A stretch of DNA of 64,000 nucleotides, from NCBI GenBank assembly GCA_947650285.1, contig CANTFL010001198.1:1-64000 (forward strand), read 5' to 3'. Each line of letters starts with the position of its first letter. Within the stretch, counting starts at the first letter, position 1. Of this stretch, positions 21,215 to 31,348 are shown piece after piece. This stretch comes from Hyaloperonospora brassicae. Lineage: Eukaryota; Oomycota; Peronosporomycetes; Peronosporales; Peronosporaceae. The notes below the pieces were generated by a model. That model worked only from the letters and a program-made list of their open reading frames with translations. It was not told the DNA's origin and did no database searches. Made by a program: the position numbers and the translations under genes.

Positions 21215-22258
21215 TCAGTACTGTTTTGGTACTGGGCGTGGAGCACTACACTCGTATGCGTAGTGCCCTAACTTCTGACAGCGATTGCACTTCTGCAATC
21301 GCTTGTTGTTTGAAGAGCGAGGTCTCTCGCTCTCAACATAGCAGAGGTCCATTGGTTCTGGACCTCCGATCTCTTGTCGTCTCGGTGGACGGTAAGAGTT
21401 TGAGCCAGCATGAGCCTGTCTCATGCTAAAGTCTTCCTGTTCCGCGACTGATATCGCTTCTTCAAGCGTATTCAGCTCTAGGCGGAACATGTGGCTCCGG
21501 ACGGGCTCTTCTGCAAGCCCTTGCATGAACACCGTAATCAACGTGTGTTCATGAACTGGGTTAGCAGTTATACTACTCGCTAGGAGTCGCATATGTTGTG
21601 CGTAAGCGTGCACATCACGCTTACCCTGCTTGAGTTTCAGGAGCTCAGAACGAGCCCTGAACTCAGCCCGTGGCGCCTCAAACGTTTGTCTGAGCCGGGA
21701 CTTGAAGTCATCTAGCGACCTAAAAACATTTGGGTCGCTACTCTCGAGCCCCAGGGACCATTTTTTGGCACGCCCTGCCAAGTGGGTTTGAGCAAATGTG
21801 AGTTTCATTTGCTCATCTTCGACGCGACGAGCCCTTAGGGCTATGTCGAGTTCGACAAAGTACAGTAACAGGGAGTCTTCTGGAACTCCACTGTACTTGG
21901 AGATGCCAACTTTCATGACCTCGGGACGACGCGCATGTGCCGTCCCGCCAACAGCAGCATGGAATTGCTGCTGTCTCAACAGCTCTGTCTGTTGAGCACC
22001 GAGTTCTCTCAACTGATCGGCCTGTTGAGAGCCTTGCTGGTGAAGCAAGGCTACTTTTTCCCTTTCGTCGACAAGTTCATTTTGAATGAAGTTGGCTATA
22101 GCGGCATGTTGTTGGTCTCTGCCTAGAGACTCCAACATGGCGCTAATGGCGAACTCGCCTACGGTAGAACTCATCCGTTCTACCGCACTCCATTCGATGT
22201 CACTCAAATGTGTAAACCCTTCACGCGTGGCGTGAAAGGTCTCATCATCATCCAACAT
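21215..22258 (-). CDS. Gypsy-B gag
   Basis: A 347-codon frame starting MLDDDETFHATREG, 50 bp inside the 5' LTR. Residues ~130-270 are the retrotransposon gag domain (THLAGRAKKWSLGLE, FMQGLAEEPVRSHMF). A CCHC zinc knuckle, CNRCQKLGHYAYEC, is near residue 325. This is the best preserved Gypsy-B ORF and appears intact. Confidence 0.85.
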   Translation of the reverse strand: MLDDDETFHATREGFTHLSDIEWSAVERMSSTVGEFAISAMLESLGRDQQHAAIANFIQNELVDEREKVALLHQQGSQQADQLRELGAQQTELLRQQQFHAAVGGTAHARRPEVMKVGISKYSGVPEDSLLLYFVELDIALRARRVEDEQMKLTFAQTHLAGRAKKWSLGLESSDPNVFRSLDDFKSRLRQTFEAPRAEFRARSELLKLKQGKRDVHAYAQHMRLLASSITANPVHEHTLITVFMQGLAEEPVRSHMFRLELNTLEEAISVAEQEDFSMRQAHAGSNSYRPPRRQEIGGPEPMDLCYVESERPRSSNNKRLQKCNRCQKLGHYAYECSAPRPVPKQY

Positions 22259-22289
22259 GTTTATGTTGGATGCTGTGGTCCTTGGAAGG

Positions 22290-22308
22290 ACTACAAAGTG
22301 CTACCAGG
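22290..22308 (-). other. Primer binding site of Gypsy-B
   Basis: On the - strand TGGTAGCACTTTG follows the LTR end after two bases, fitting the CCA end of a tRNA. The tRNA identity is not determined. Confidence 0.55.
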
Positions 22309-22701
22309 TGTAACGGGGCACACCCTTGCGTGAACTCAGCGCAAGAATTTCGGTGCGCCCGACAGACTTACACGAGGCAAACGAGGAAGCGTAGGTAGGG
22401 TAAAAGTAGAACTGTTATATTAATATAATTAAGTCTTTTAACTACTGTCTCTCTGTTTGACTTAACTTAATCATACTAATCTAACTGAGTGTATGGTGAC
22501 GTCTCGTCACCACTCATTGCGCGCGTCTTGCGGCGATTAGTGGGTTGATATCATCAAGATATCAACTAATGAACAGACTCTTTGGTCATCCCATCAATGT
22601 CACCACTATTGGTGATATTGCTAAAAGAATATTCAGCATAATGTTCTTTATTGTCATTGTCTCTCAAACGACAATTTCCATGTAACGGGCTGCCCGTTAC
22701 A
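22309..22701 (-). repeat. 5' LTR of Gypsy-B (393 bp)
   Basis: On the - strand it starts with a 21-base palindromic tip (22,701-22,681; TGTAACGGGC paired with GCCCGTTACA around one base). It ends GCCCCGTTACA at 22,309. Further hairpins are at 22,495-22,513 (GGTGACG/CGTCACC), 22,540-22,562 (GTTGATATC/GATATCAAC) and 22,595-22,620. Confidence 0.88.
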
Positions 22702-23554
22702 GATAAGGCTATGGGGTAGGCACACCCGTTGTGATTACGCAATCCGTCGTGAGACGTGGCAATACAAGACCCTCGATCTCATTGGGAGACCGCGATCCTA
22801 ACCCAGGATCGCATGCCCGATCTCCAGCTGCGATCCGCTAAGTGGATCACGATCCGCTAGTAGAATCCCAAGGATATCTTGGGTGGGCCACAAGAAGATA
22901 AAACGGTGGATGCACTGGGTGTGGACTATCTAAATGCGAGGGGACGATCCTCCTGGAATGCCGACGCGTGCCACCTGCTTGAGGTATACGGATAGGCATC
23001 GGGATAGGGTTTAGGTTGGTTGGTTAACATCAAACGGAGTTCAATTTACTTCACAAGGCATACGTTATCGCTTCCGGGTAGGATCTTTGGACCCCCGTCG
23101 AATAAAGAGTCACGCTATACGTCTACGCGAGTGTCACACCTGGATTGTTTTGGCCAGGTGTGTTCAAGAACTCTCAAGCAACATCAACTGCGATCGGACG
23201 CAGCAAGACACGTAAAGCAAGGCGCAAGATTCGCGAGAAGGCTCGCGGATCAAGCTACCACATAGTGGACAAGGCGATCTCGTTGAGATCAGGGTAACTT
23301 ATATCAGTACCCACAAGTACCCCGTGATCGCGTGAAGATTCCCGCACGATCACAACCCCATCTCCAACACGGTCAAGTTTTACTTCGACACGAGTCCACC
23401 TGGAAGAGTCCGACCCGCCCTGCCGACGGGTACACAAGGTTAGGAAAGCTATCAAGAACACGGGATCGGAGTACCCCCTCCGTTAGTCGGTCGTCCGGGC
23501 GCCAGTGGGGAGTTGGGATCGACTCATAAATTGAGCGATCGTCACTCCACCACA
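22702..23554 (+). repeat. 5' LTR of Gypsy-A copy 2, lacking its first ~165 bp
   Basis: Matches the 3' LTR from 34,383 onward almost base for base and ends CCACCACA, followed by the primer site at 23,556. The missing start coincides exactly with the Gypsy-B LTR tip, so I infer interruption by Gypsy-B. Confidence 0.88.
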
Positions 23555-23555
23555 A

Positions 23556-23574
23556 TGGTGCGCGTGCCCGAATT
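23556..23574 (+). other. Primer binding site of Gypsy-A copy 2
   Basis: TGGTGCGCGTGCCCGAATT, one base after the LTR. The first nine bases match copy 1. Confidence 0.55.
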
Positions 23575-23888
23575 CAAACCAGAATTCACCGTGAGTCCCT
23601 AAGTGAATATGTTAAAGTCAAGAGTGAACCTGGGATGGAAGCGTTAGAGGCAAAGGGATCGCCTCCGACGCGTGATTTTAAAGGATCCCTGGATTATCAA
23701 AGTTTTGGGAGGGGATCTGATGACAATAAAATCAAAGAGGAAGATCGATCAATCGATCTGGAAGATAAACCTCGACCCCCTCCTATGGTCCTTTTGAGGA
23801 CCACCGCGGTTCGTGCTGCAAACCACGATCCGCTGGGTGAAACTCTTCAGCGAAAACTGAACAAAAACTGCACAAGACCACTCACGCG

Positions 23889-24536
23889 ATGTCAAAGAAG
23901 ACGACTTTAAAGACAGATTGGGTGAAGAAAGAAGAGCCCAGATCGGATCGACACGATCACAAGGAGAAAGCGATCGTGAAGCTGATCAAGTTCGTAGACG
24001 ATGCTCTGGATATGAAGCTGGAAGGATGGCAGATGGATCAAATGACGCAGGGATTCCATTGGAAGGCGCTCAAGAATCTGCTATCGAGCGACCCCGTGCT
24101 ACGGATACTGAACCCTAAGCTAATCGGAGAGATACAAGGCCCGATATCCCGGATGAAGGTGGCGACTAACGCAGTAGAAGGGATCAGCGCGATCATCCAG
24201 CTGTTTCAAGAGGCTGGATACGTCGCTGGGGCGTTTGATGCTAACGAACTGCTGGAATACGATCAGGATCAGATGATCCATGCGTGTCGATCGCTGTATG
24301 ACAAGCTAATTACTCTGACGGGGAAGTGCGAATCCGCGGATAAAGCGGTTGCTACGATCGCCGAGGTCCCGAGAGGTTATCATACCGTCTCAATATGCCT
24401 CGGCGGAATCAGAAATGGAGTCGGACGATTCGGTCGGCATCCAACGGATGTCTCTAGGCCCAAGTGGTGCAGCACTGCTATGCGATCGAGTCGAGTCGGT
24501 GAAGACGAACTCGTGATCGAAGGCCACAGGCGCTAA
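23889..24536 (+). CDS. Gypsy-A copy 2 gag N-terminal ORF
   Basis: Intact 215-codon ORF beginning [17 protein letters not shown], Lys/Asp-rich then helical. The 3' half after ~24,400 probably slips out of the true gag frame (the protein turns Arg/Ser-rich). It is not a family I can name; by position it is the N-terminal gag region. The leader at 23,575-23,888 has another coding-looking frame ([17 protein letters not shown]) that copy 1 also keeps. Confidence 0.6.
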   Translation: MSKKTTLKTDWVKKEEPRSDRHDHKEKAIVKLIKFVDDALDMKLEGWQMDQMTQGFHWKALKNLLSSDPVLRILNPKLIGEIQGPISRMKVATNAVEGISAIIQLFQEAGYVAGAFDANELLEYDQDQMIHACRSLYDKLITLTGKCESADKAVATIAEVPRGYHTVSICLGGIRNGVGRFGRHPTDVSRPKWCSTAMRSSRVGEDELVIEGHRR

Positions 24537-24591
24537 AGGGCAGAAGACGATTACTACGCAAGGGCTCCTGCAGACGTACCTCGACGAGGCC

Positions 24592-25899
24592 ATGGAACGT
24601 TTTCGCCAAGATCAACAGAAACGATCGTATCAAGCGATCTATCCTAGCCAAAGGATCAAGCCTGCTAGATCTCTCGAAAGATACACACCCGACGTGGAGA
24701 TGGAATCGGTGCAGTCGTACACCCGTCATCCGGAGTTTTTTGATCCTGATGACATCGATCCCGATAATTCGGGACAAGAAGATCGTAGACACGCTATGGT
24801 AGCTACAACCGAGACGTTGCAAGATGGTGATAGCATACCCCAACGTATCAGAGTTTCGGCGATGACGGAGCTAAAAGAATTCAGTGGCAAGTATCGAGAT
24901 GAAGATCGGGCCAGAAGCTGGATCAGCAAGGATAAATCAGCCTTCTTGCGAGATCAAGCACCACATGAGGAGAGGTGTTTGGTTTTCGGAGATCTGCTGA
25001 CAGGACCCGCTCTAAACTGGTACAACCAACTGAGTCGATCTACTCGGAAGAAGTGGAAGAGACTGCTGGATGAGTTTATGGTACAGTATGGAGGACAAGG
25101 GGTGTCCCTGGCCAGACAATACTATATCGCACGGAAACGATCAGATAAAAATCCACAGGAGTATCTACACCGCCTAAATGTCGCGGCTAAGCATGCCAAG
25201 ATCGCGATCCGAGACGAGAGGATGGCCACGGCGGACACTCGTCGTGAACATGTGGAACATTTCATTGCCACGTTGGACGATCGCGATCTGGCCAAGCAGC
25301 TGACCCTACTACGATTGACCGATGTCAACGAGTTGGATGAAACGTTGCGTGCATGCTAAAGGATGGAGAGTCGTCAGTTGAAGACGCCGACAGGATCGAA
25401 CAAGTTCCACCAGCGAGCGAATGCCTATCCAAATCCTACGTCATCCAAGACTGCTCGGGCGGTGAGGGCGATCCGTGAGCGGTTCGAAAGTAGCGGATCG
25501 GAATCGGATTTGAGTGGATCAGATGAAGACAAGGATCGCCGCTGAGTTTGTGTGACCACTACATCTGGTCAAGAAAGATCGGGTCAAGATCGGCGTACCT
25601 GACAGAAGAATGCTGGTGAAGAAGATGGACGTGATCGAGGTGGAAAAACGAAGGCATGCACCCACTGCGGATCGACGCGACATGATGATCGTGGATGCTG
25701 GCAGAGACTAACATGTCAGAAGTGCGTTCGCAAAGGGCATCTATCGGACAAGTGCTTCTACGTGTGTGCAGCCTGCGGAGAGGTACATGAGAATGGCAAA
25801 TGCCCTATGGAAGAGTTCTTTAACTTGATTCGCCAGTGGTATGTGCCTACTAAGCATGCGGGGATGTTTCCTCCAAAGGTCGAAGAATTGTTAAACTAG
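24592..25899 (+). pseudogene. Gypsy-A copy 2 gag: capsid-like domain and three zinc knuckles
   Basis: A single frame with three internal stops (25,357; 25,543; 25,600), each shared with copy 1. The gag domain spans residues ~90-250. From 25,657 come CTHCGSTRHDDRGC, CQKCVRKGHLSDKC and CAACGEVHENGKC, three Cys/His motifs in ~50 residues. The frame closes at TAG 25,897. Confidence 0.78.
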
Positions 25900-26026
25900 G
25901 ACGCTCGCCAGGTTGGAATCTGGCACGAGCCGAGCGTTCTGGGCTATGCATGTACGCATTTGTTGAAAAGAAGTCGGATGACCAAGGAGTTAAGGATCGG
26001 CGCGATCCGATCTTTAATACACGTAA

Positions 26027-26635
26027 TTGTTCAGAACGAACCTCTTCGATATCAATTGTGAAGCGAGTGGACTATTATGCCCGATCCCGACGGAAATGGA
26101 GCTCGATCTCACCCCTGGTGAGTCGAGGGGATACTGGAAGTATCATACTCCGGGAAAATGGTTTAAACAAGCAAAAGCAGTGGGCAAGAGCAACAATGAG
26201 AAGGCTACATTTCTGTTTGACTCTGGTGCAGAAGTCTCGATCATCGACACTACCTTTGCTCGTAAGGTAGGGTGTGTGATAGACGAGAACCAAACACAAG
26301 AATGTGTTGGGATCGAAGAGAGTACTTATATGACGCTAGGACGGACCAAGATCAAGATCACACTGAACGGATCACTAGTGTATTATTTTGATGTCTGGGT
26401 TGGGGATCAAGTCGGTCAAGAAGCTATACTAGGCATGGACTTCATGGTTCCTGCAGGTATCCGTTTGGATTTGGCCGACGGGACCCTTTGCCTGCCCGAT
26501 GAGTTCCAAATTTGTCTGGCTAGACGAAGACCACCGTACCGATCGAATATATCGGCGGTCAACATTAACGATCAACATATAGCCGTTGCGGCCGGCAGAT
26601 CGACGGAATTAAGGATCGGTGTCAACCCTCCTTAA
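26027..26635 (+). pseudogene. Gypsy-A copy 2 retropepsin-like protease
   Basis: Active-site FDSGAEVSIIDTTFA, then QEAILGMDFMVPAGIRLDL. It ends at a TAA (26,633) where copy 1 reads on. The coding sense resumes at 26,660 with the same protein as copy 1. Confidence 0.8.
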
Positions 26636-26848
26636 TCTAAGCTTTGGGTTCGACGGGATGTGGCGTGGATTCCTACCGTGACGAATGGTCCCGGAAGGAT
26701 TAAGTTCTTGCAGCTTACAAATGTAAGCGATCGTGACTTGATCTTAAACTGCGGGCCTCCTTTAGCGTTGTGGATAACAGAAGGCATGATCCCGCGTTCC
26801 AAAGGATACGTATCTGTAGGGTCACGGCGGTACACGGAATGGTAGACA

Positions 26849-27589
26849 TTGGCTTTTGAAGCCACTACAGATCGAGATGAAGAAAAAGCCGAAGCCTACA
26901 CGGGCCCGTTAGTTGATCATCCTACGTATGAGAAATCTACCCAAATTTTGACACGTTCAAAACGGAATTTAGATGGCAATAAGGATTCTGCGGAAATCGC
27001 CTCACTATATGACTCTAATGGTGACTCTAACGAGGAGTTGCAGAACGAATGTACGAGTGGAGAAAATAATGAATGCAAAGATGATAGATCGACAATGAGA
27101 TAGTTTGCGGTCAACGCAGTGCGGAAGACGCCAGAACATTCGGCTGAAGAGGACATGGTTGCAGAAGAGGCTATGACACCGAAGGACAACCATTAGATAA
27201 CTGATCCGATACAAGGACAGTCCAACTGTCACCTAGACGGGATCAAGGTTGAGGATCGGGAGGTGCATAGCCAGTCTGAACGACTAGATGACAACGTGAA
27301 AGCTGTCACGATCGACGGCGAAGTAATGGAAAATTATGTACCGGATGAATCGACATACTATCACGAGGGAGGTGAACTGTTCGCGTAGGATGTGGAACAA
27401 CACATGGCTGTGCTGCCGGAGATAACCATATCCACGACCCAGATAACAATAGACGATGTCCAAGTTGGTAATCCTGGAACACCCTTGACAGAAGATCAAG
27501 AGGATTTGCGACAACTGATATGGAGGAGTCGTCACCTGTTGATCGGGAGTAAATGCATTACCCACTGCAGCACGCAGGGCCGTTTGTGA
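26849..27589 (+). pseudogene. Gypsy-A copy 2 acidic pol spacer before RT
   Basis: Fragments of an acidic Ser/Asp/Glu-rich stretch (26,849-27,103; 27,392-27,589) that connect protease and RT. It is alignable to copy 1 at 6,363-7,040 but clearly more diverged than the flanking pol. No domain is recognised. Confidence 0.5.
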
Positions 27590-27734
27590 TATTGATCTGG
27601 GAGAGGCGAGGCCAATCGCTCAGAGTGTACGACCTGTTGCGCCAAAGTTTCGTGAGAAGTTGGCCGATCTGATATAAGGCCTGTCAGCCAAGATTATCCG
27701 ACCTTTGCAATTGCCGTGAGCATCACCAATAGTC

Positions 27735-28181
27735 GTGATTATTAAGAAAAATGGAGAAGATATCCGACTGTGTATCGACTATCGACGGGCTAATCAGCTA
27801 ACACGGCTGATGGTGTACTCTATGCCACTTATCAGTGAATTGTTGCAGGACATAGACAAAGCAATGTGGTATTGTTCGCTGGACATGGCGAGTGGATTTT
27901 GGGTGGTAGAGATGACCGAACGAGCAAGATCGATCTCTGCGTTTATCACGCCGTCATTTCTGTTTGAATTGTTGCGAATGCCTTTTGGATTGAAGAACGC
28001 CCCAAAGATTTATCAGCGTTTCATTGATAATGCTCTATATGGGTATCTCAAGATCAGCGCAGATAAGAATGTGAATACAACGGATCATCCTAAATTAGCT
28101 GATGTGTTTACTGAAGGAGGGCCGAAAACGGATCAAGCGCCGTCCGTGCTGGGCGAAGATCTTATATTGACGATATATTGA
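27735..28181 (+). pseudogene. Gypsy-A copy 2 reverse transcriptase fingers and palm
   Basis: Same motifs as copy 1 (DIRLCIDYRRANQLT, LLRMPFGLKNAPKIYQRF). The frame runs off as GEDLILTIY while the alternative frame over the same bases reads SYIDDIL, the catalytic box. The frameshift is thus at the active site and shared with copy 1. Confidence 0.85.
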
Positions 28182-28864
28182 CCTCGGCTACGTCATGGAT
28201 ATCTCTGTACGACAAGGTCGAAAGTTTATTGACAGCATGCGATCGATGGAATCTGTCGATCAGTCTGACCAAGAGTTTTTGGGGACAGCGTAAGGTGGAT
28301 TACTTAGGCCATCAGGTATCTTTGGCTGGGCTGGAAGCCAATCCTAAAGACCTAGGATCGCTGGTGAATATTCCTTTTCCCACAACTTTGCGATCCATGC
28401 AATCGTTCCTGGGTAGCTTGAACTATTACAGTCGCTTTATAGAAGATTTTGCAGTATATGCATCGGTGTTGTACGAGTTACGAGAGGCGGATTTTTTTGA
28501 GATGAGCCGTATGGGAGATCGTGGTGAGACGTCGGGAAGTTGCGATAACGCATTACAAAGGGATGAGCATGATCAAAATGAGCGATCTCGGTGGGAAAGG
28601 GCCGCCATTTCATTCGCTTTGCTGAAGGCCAAGATCGCTACAACCCCGATCCTCAAACATTTCGATTCAGATCGACTGCCAGTGATCGTGGTGTATGCTA
28701 GTAAGTGGGCGGTATCGGCATCTCTGTTACAAGAATATGACGGCGTATACTGGCCAGTGACATTCACGAGTCGCACACTGAAGCCGAATGAAGTTAATTA
28801 TAATATGGCGGAGAAAGAATTTTATCCCTACTTCGAATCTTGGAAGTATGCTACACCATGCTAG
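28178..28864 (+). CDS. Gypsy-A copy 2 RT C-terminal part and degenerate first RNase H
   Basis: A 228-codon open frame: RT thumb (QRKVDYLGHQVSLAGLEANP), then RNase H-like sequence with Tyr in place of the first catalytic Asp (VVYASKWAVSASLLQEY). It overlaps the next ORF by 25 bp in a different frame. Confidence 0.8.
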   Translation: MTSATSWISLYDKVESLLTACDRWNLSISLTKSFWGQRKVDYLGHQVSLAGLEANPKDLGSLVNIPFPTTLRSMQSFLGSLNYYSRFIEDFAVYASVLYELREADFFEMSRMGDRGETSGSCDNALQRDEHDQNERSRWERAAISFALLKAKIATTPILKHFDSDRLPVIVVYASKWAVSASLLQEYDGVYWPVTFTSRTLKPNEVNYNMAEKEFYPYFESWKYATPC

Positions 28865-30243
28865 TATCCCGAGAGATCAGAGTGCTCACTCGATATTCGA
28901 CATTAGCTTGGCTAGTCCAATCGTCTGGCCTCAATGGGAGACTGGGAAGATGGGCTGCGTTGCTATCGAACTGGACACTGGAGGTCAAGAGATGTACTAA
29001 AGGAGAAGATGAAATACTAGGCGCTCTCGCAGCTAGCATAACTCCGCGGGATGAGGTCGATGATGTGTTGATTGCGATCGCTCCACAGAAGAAACCCAAA
29101 CAATTGGTAACTATGCTACCTCCCACGGTAGGTACGGATGAATGCCTGTTGGTGGTCAGTTTCGACGGATCGGCACGGTCTAAACGGAAGAGTGGGGCAT
29201 ATAGTGCGATCGTGTGGAAGCTACCCGAATGGACCGTCATCTCGGCCGCTTCGGAATACGCGGCAGATCTGACGGTGAATGCGGCGGAATATCGTGGCCT
29301 GTTGTTGGGTCTCGATCTGCTGGACAACCAAACTAGGGGACGAGTCATTATATGTGGTGACTCGAACCTAGTGATCAGGCAAATGCGGGGAGAGATGGGT
29401 TGCAAAGCGCCTAGGCTACAGTTGCTGCGTCATAAAGCAATGCAGAAGCTTCGATCTTGGCCAAAACACGAGTTCTCACACATGAAGAGGGAGTGGAACC
29501 AAAGCGCGGATCGACTAGCCAGTGCAGCTTTGCAGAAAGAGGAAGGTGTCATTGTGAAATCAGATCAAGAATTGCAATATTTGATTTCCGTCAACAGGCT
29601 TAACGAGTTGCTCCTGCCGGAAAGGAAGGATCGCGTGGTGAAAATGACAGCGATCACACGATCCGCGCAGCAAAGGCGTCAACAACCCGAAGTTTTACAA
29701 GAAGAAATAGTGCAGCGGATGCGGATCGAGCGGATAAAACAAGCGCAAGAGGAAGAGAGCTTGATCGCCAACCTGAAGGAATATCTTGTGGGAGATCTGA
29801 CCCAATTCAACGCAAAGGATGCAAAATTATGCGCTCGAATCGCTCCAGACTACGAAGTGGACGAAAACGGATTGCTGTTCTTCAGCCCCCGGTCCGCTAA
29901 AGAATCGGACGATCGTATGGAGATGGTCCGTCTGGTTGTACCGGAATTGTTGCAGGAAAACTTTATGCACCATTACCACACGAGCTTAGAGGGTGGTCAC
30001 CAGGAGATCGGGAGGACTTATCAGCGGATCAGATCCAATTTTCACTGGGGAGAATTGTATCGGAGCATACAACGTTATGTTGGCGAATGCGTGGACTGTA
30101 CAACCGGGAAGGGTCTACCCGCGATCTGCGGCAGATCCCCGGGAAACATACAGGATACATACCCATTTCAGGTGATCGCGATGGATCGTATACCATCGTT
30201 GCCGCGGTCATTTAAAGGAAACCAGAACTGCTGCTGTGGATAG
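28840..30243 (+). CDS. Gypsy-A copy 2 pol fragment: second RNase H and integrase N-terminus
   Basis: 467 codons, differing from copy 1 by about three residues. It carries the full second RNase H (SFDGSAR, AAEYRGLLLGL, CGDSNLVIRQM, SADRLAS) and the integrase zinc module (HYHTSLEGGH, CVDC). The Asp-rich signature and position after a degenerate RNase H match the dual RNase H layout known from plant Tat elements and, as I recall, reported in oomycete elements. Confidence 0.85.
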   Translation: MEVCYTMLVSREIRVLTRYSTLAWLVQSSGLNGRLGRWAALLSNWTLEVKRCTKGEDEILGALAASITPRDEVDDVLIAIAPQKKPKQLVTMLPPTVGTDECLLVVSFDGSARSKRKSGAYSAIVWKLPEWTVISAASEYAADLTVNAAEYRGLLLGLDLLDNQTRGRVIICGDSNLVIRQMRGEMGCKAPRLQLLRHKAMQKLRSWPKHEFSHMKREWNQSADRLASAALQKEEGVIVKSDQELQYLISVNRLNELLLPERKDRVVKMTAITRSAQQRRQQPEVLQEEIVQRMRIERIKQAQEEESLIANLKEYLVGDLTQFNAKDAKLCARIAPDYEVDENGLLFFSPRSAKESDDRMEMVRLVVPELLQENFMHHYHTSLEGGHQEIGRTYQRIRSNFHWGELYRSIQRYVGECVDCTTGKGLPAICGRSPGNIQDTYPFQVIAMDRIPSLPRSFKGNQNCCCG

Positions 30244-30248
30244 ATCTT

Positions 30249-31003
30249 TTGTCAGAATATGTGATCGCGAGAGCAACTTCGTCGAGAATCGCGCAAACGA
30301 TCGGTGAAGGATATGAAGAATGTGTGTATCGAAGATTTGGAGCCAGTGAAGTTATACGTCACGACAGAGAGCCTGGATTTATGTCCGACTTTTTTCGAGC
30401 ATTTAATCGGATCGCAGGGCAGAAGCAACGTGCGACCATGGCTACCGACCGCAAGCGAACGGAACTGCGGAGCGTATGGTACAGACGTTGACTCGGTCAC
30501 TTAAGATGTACGTCACGGACGTATAACAGAAAGACTGGGATGAATACGCAGAAAGATTGACATTTGCCATGAATACGGCACACGATCGGATCCGTGGAGA
30601 TACTCCGTTCTATTTGATCCATGGCTGGGGTCCAAGATCGACATTGGAAGCAACACTACCGTTCGGGAGCACTAAAACACGCGATGCTGACCCTAGAAGA
30701 TGTCGATATAACGTCCAACGTTAATATCAGAGGGTAAGAGCAATGGTAAACGAACGTCTCAAGATCGCGATCCAAGATCGAGCGGATCGACACAATGACA
30801 ATAATGAAGTGTGTGGTATTAAGTGTAAATCGCAAGTTTGGCTCTACTTACATCGAGTAAAAGACGGCTATGCCCGGAAGTTAGCACATATGTGGCATGG
30901 ACCGTTCCGATTGGCGGAGTTTTGTGGGGAACATGCTGTTTGTGTGGAGATTTCAGGAACTCCATACCGATTGTTCCAGATAGTGCAAGTCTTCAAGTTA
31001 TAG
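30249..31003 (+). pseudogene. Gypsy-A copy 2 integrase core and C-terminus
   Basis: Core segment 30,249-30,491 (second Asp: RHDREPGFMSDFF), a shifted frame with the Glu region, a shared TAA at 30,524, and a C-terminal segment 30,743-31,003 (MWHGPFRLAEFCGEHAV) ending at TAG where copy 1 reads Lys. From ~30,715 onward the two copies diverge sharply. Confidence 0.75.
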
Positions 31004-31006
31004 CCA

Positions 31007-31348
31007 GTGTTACAGTTTCCCGATCGCCTAGGCAGTGTGCTAGCGACTAACTGTGAGGATTGTGAGGATTTCGATGAGTCATTGTTACCGGAAGAAAGTT
31101 GGGAAAACGAGTTGGCTGCTGACGAATACGAAGTCAAGAAAATCTTGGATGTACGATCAGGACGTAAAACTCGTTATGGTCGAGTGCGTCGACAGTTTTT
31201 GGCTCAATGGAATTAACACGACGATCCGACCTGGATAGACGAAGCGGACCTGAACTGTGGCGCGTTGTTACAAGATTTCGAGCGCAATCGTGCGAGTCAA
31301 AACCGGTGTGAAGTTATGCAGTCCTATGAGGAGAAAACCGAAGAATAA
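31007..31348 (+). pseudogene. Gypsy-A copy 2 chromodomain
   Basis: YEVKKILDVRSGRKTRYG, FLAQWN, stop, then HDDPTWIDEADLNCGALL. The internal TAA at 31,214 truncates the chromodomain. The 3' end overlaps antisense exon 2 tail to tail. Confidence 0.75.

Larger units (their letters stand above)
11559..22701 (-). mobile_element. Gypsy-B, Ty3/Gypsy retrotransposon interrupted by Copia-A
   Basis: Read on the - strand: 5' LTR (22,701-22,309), primer site, gag, protease, RT, RNase H, integrase, chromodomain. No 3' LTR is present: Gypsy-A copy 1 starts 57 bp after the pol stop, so the 3' LTR should lie beyond the left window edge. Its 5' LTR abuts a truncated Gypsy-A LTR at 22,702, implying insertion into that LTR. 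Copia-A splits the RT. The DNA is packed with short perfect hairpins throughout, unlike its neighbours. Confidence 0.9.
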
